A stretch of 64,000 nucleotides of DNA from Boswellia sacra. Its lineage: Eukaryota > Streptophyta > Magnoliopsida > Sapindales > Burseraceae. Position numbers and translations under genes: made by a program. This document shows positions 61,401 to 64,000 of the stretch, piece by piece. The stretch is from NCBI GenBank assembly GCA_013180625.2, contig SNVD02011423.1, positions 310,001 through 374,000 of the forward strand, read 5' to 3'. The notes under the pieces are model-generated. The model was not told the DNA's origin, did not search any database, and was given only the letters and a program-made list of their open reading frames with translations. How positions within the stretch are numbered: the stretch's first letter is position 1; each line of letters begins with the position of its first letter.

Positions 61401-64000
61401 TTGCATTTGGGCACAACCAAAATGACTCATTATCCAGTGGTGATCGCAACCCATTGAGTCTAAAACATGTTGACATTAAACAATAAATACTCCAGATGAA
61501 AAATGATTTATGGTAGTCCACCAAATGTAGAGTAAATACTATACTTATGAAGTTAGGAAACGAGACAAGTTTTAATATTCAAGTAATGAAGCATGTTTTT
61601 CTTTATTCTTCCTCTCAAGTAATTTGTATTTGTGGTTCGTTCCTTCTGACGATTTTGGATGTGACCCTCAGATAGTCGGAGGCCTCAGGTGAGTTTGATT
61701 ACAGAATCTAGGAGGACTACGCAAGACAGCATTCCCATATGGATCCATTTCTCCAAGCCTGTGTTGGGCTTTAACGAGTCTTGCATATCAATTCCAGGAG
61801 GTCATTTGCTCAGGCAAGTTAGTTTTTAGTAACTGATCTACCTATCTATCTATCTACATGCGCTTGCGCACGCGCGCACACACACATATATATCATAAAA
61901 ATGAGCCAATTTTCTTTCCCATTTGCCTTTTATTAGATGGAATACGTATTTTAAAATAATTTGTTAACAAATATTAACTCTATGTTAATTTTAATTCATG
62001 TTCTAATATAGATCCAGCTTTAAGGAAATAAATAGAACTACGTATTTTATGAAGATACAAGCTGATGATGATTATGTCTCCGTTAATGTTCCGGAAAATG
62101 TAACCGAGGATATTTATGGAAACAAAAATCAAGCAGAAGCTCTGAATGTGACGCATGGTAATAATTTCCCCGCTTTTTGCTTGTTATTGGCTCAGATGAT
62201 GTGCTAGATTCAACCTTTTTTTTTGGGTGTAATTTCTCATATAAGTTACGAACATATCTTCAGATTCTGAACCTGCATTATCTCGCGTGACTTCTACATT
62301 TGTCACTTCAACTTTTGGGATAACATGTTTGGCTCAAGGAATGCTTACTGTGTCGAGTGCAAGCCTTGTATTTTCAGGAGCAATTCAAGGATCGTCCTCT
62401 TTGATGTCTGATCCCGCATCTAGCCTTTTCGTATGCTACCTAACTTATTTAACTCCTATTCAATAAGAAATCTCTTCGTTATCATACTGAGCATGTAAAT
62501 TTAAATGAAAAGCTAGATTGAATGTGGAAATACAGATTCTATAATTTAATTCTCTTATCTTCTTGAATACAGCTTCAGAAATCACAAAGGTTCTTTTCAT
62601 TGTAACAGCAGGAACCATGACATCCCCTTTTTTTGTTGAGCGAAAAGAGCTTTGACTTATGGATTTCAGAATATATGTGTCAAAATCGATATAGATCATC
62701 AAAGATTGTTTACATTAATCACCTGTAATCATAATACTCATAATTTGCATATCCTGTTTTTCATTTTGAACAGTTAAGTTTAGGCCACATCCAGCTTGTT
62801 GCGCTAACTAGACGGATGCCGGTTAAATTGCCGAACAATTATTATGATTATGCAAAGGCTTTAGAGTGGAGTATTCCTTACTTCAATCTCCCATGGGAAA
62901 AAAAGCATGTTCCTCCGGTCAATGGGAGCTCAAAGTTTAATGAGCAAGCAAAGGAGGTGAATTTGGACAAAGCTGCTAACATGGTACAGAGGCATAGGCA
63001 GTCTGGCAGGCAACTTTCTGCTAAGGGCTCCTCTATTGTGGTAAATAATCATTTCTTCTACTTGTTTATATCTCCTCCTGTCCTGTAATTAGTATTCCTA
63101 ATCAAATGTAATAAATGCATGCAGAGTGAGGCTGTGAAAATTGGCCGATCAGAATATTTGGAATCTGAGGAGGAAGACGGGTACGTATTAGGATGTTCTT
63201 TTTATATTTCAAGCAAAACTTTTTGTTGCTTATGGATTATTAAGATATTATAGAAATGCCATAAACATTTATGTGCACATTGGATTAGGAATAGCTGAGC
63301 AGAAATTCTCGAAAAAGCAAAAAAGATGTTTACTATCGAGAGGAAAAACTATTTGTTGCATTCTGCTTTTTCCTTTTCAAACCCTAAGTTTTTCTATCAT
63401 AGAAATTGACTCAAATGCAATCTAAAATTAAAATTGAAAATATTGCGTTATTGTGTGTTGATCTTCTTTGTAGGTGGAGGGATTTCAAGAGAAGCATGTT
63501 CTGGTTAGCTGTGATTGGTGGCAGTTTGATCCTTCTGCATGGTTTAATTATTCTATTTATAAAAATCAGATGGCCCCATGTACGCAGGGACTATGGAGTA
63601 CTCACATTCCCTAGATTTGAGATATTTTGTATAATTCTTGCGCTACCATGTATTTGCAAGGCCTCCACTAGTCTAATTGCAGGTACCTTAAATATTCAAT
63701 TTTACCAGGAACGTTTATTATTTATATTTTTAAGTGGGTACATATTCATATCTTAATGACTAATGAGTTGACGTTCAGGTGGAGAACCGTCCGGGGTTGC
63801 GGTTGGCACTTTGTTGTTGGGACTGGTGTTTCTAATTCTGCTGTGTTTCTTCTTGTTCCTCTTATTTGGGGTTACACTTGGGATGCTGCTTCTGTATGAT
63901 GAAGACTATTATGAGGAGGGCCAGGAACAACGAAAGTGGTATCAACCCATCATACGTGTAATTGGTCCCGATTTAAGAAGCGAATGGTTCTGGAAAAACC
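58413..64000 (+). CDS. Copy D: Ig-like/multi-pass membrane protein, 3' end outside window
   Basis: Exons: 58,413-58,640; 59,155-59,290; 59,552-59,697; 59,791-59,992; 60,240-60,478; 60,626-60,740; 61,672-61,813; 62,012-62,157; 62,264-62,430; 62,774-63,040; 63,125-63,180; 63,474-63,682; 63,779 onward. About 758 residues are visible, all phases agree, and no stop or frameshift is seen, so this is the cleanest copy. Signal peptide MSLYKFSWVVLHCWVVAILL; Ig-like segments around PPTAYITSPSSV and VNISFTEPC; LLVYGDGQVIPSS; membrane spans begin with MFWLAVIGGSLILLHGL. Intron 7 uses a GC donor (CAG then GCAAGT at 61,814). Intron 6 is enlarged to 931 bases, against 204 in copy C, by a MITE and extra DNA. 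Likely a paralogue with the same role as copy C. Confidence 0.85.
61066..61263. mobile_element. Foldback MITE in intron 6 of copy D
   Basis: The left arm GGGAATGGATATTTTGACACAAA...AACCATTGATCTACAAAATCCAATGGTTGAGAT is mirrored in the right arm (inverted GGGGATTTTTAACACAAA...AACATTGATCTCACAAAATCCAATTGTTGAGAT) around a centre near 61,155. No ORF, and absent from the same intron of copy C. Superfamily not determined. Confidence 0.6.
61814..61815 (+). other. GC-type splice donor of intron 7, copy D
   Basis: The exon ends CTCAG and the intron begins GCAAGTTAG. The acceptor is AG at 62,010-62,011. Only this junction keeps the frame (phase 2) into exon 8 (SSFKEINRT). The match around the site to the usual GC-AG consensus (CAG|GCAAGT) is perfect. 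Confidence 0.8.

Overview
The window is nuclear DNA of a flowering plant, almost certainly a eudicot. It is AT-rich, has GT-AG introns, and is full of plant-type transposons: Ty3 and Ty1 retrotransposons, an L1-like LINE, and hAT- and Mutator-like elements. I cannot name the species.

The backbone is a decaying tandem array of one gene family. It encodes a secretory/plasma-membrane type protein with a signal peptide, Ig-like Cys-containing ectodomain segments and a C-terminal multi-pass membrane domain, all on the + strand. From left to right: copy A (only its 3' end, 1-161, with a frameshifting 8-base loss); an orphan 5' flank with no gene behind it (about 7,990-10,430); copy B (19,434-26,943), a pseudogene cut down by an internal deletion, a LINE and a Copia element; a one-exon relic near 27.8 kb; copy C (47,979-53,863), complete with 13 exons and 1,132 codons; copy D (58,413 to beyond 64,000), 13 exons so far. 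The block 1-10,430 and the block 53,700-58,265 are the same tandem unit, the first enlarged by three insertions.

One unrelated single-copy gene sits in the array: a two-exon WD40 gene for diphthine methylesterase (DPH7), 12,207-13,439.

The most striking region is 30,812-44,096, a three-level nest. A long-TIR Mutator-like element was invaded by a roughly 2.6 kb Ty3-type LTR. That LTR was in turn invaded at 32,136-41,355 by a 9.2 kb Athila-like element with two LTRs, a tRNA-Asp primer site, a polypurine tract and a 5-base target duplication. This Athila-like copy has a shrunken gag, a protease and only the start of reverse transcriptase. In place of the rest of pol it carries an intronless LOG gene (cytokinin-activating phosphoribohydrolase) in the element's sense orientation, plus an unrecognised Cys-rich ORF. 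It looks like a case of host-transcript capture by an LTR retrotransposon; the LOG copy now has two in-frame stops.

Other mobile DNA with defined ends: two solo LTRs (861-3,312 and 4,572-7,306), a GC-rich foldback element (3,998-4,505), a hAT element packed with subterminal repeats (17,614-18,405), a truncated LINE with a 16-base target duplication (19,895-20,861), a Copia element with nearly identical LTRs but dead ORFs (21,697-26,413), and small TIR elements at 46,032-46,611 and about 61,066-61,263. Family and superfamily names rest on motifs read by eye; no database search was possible.
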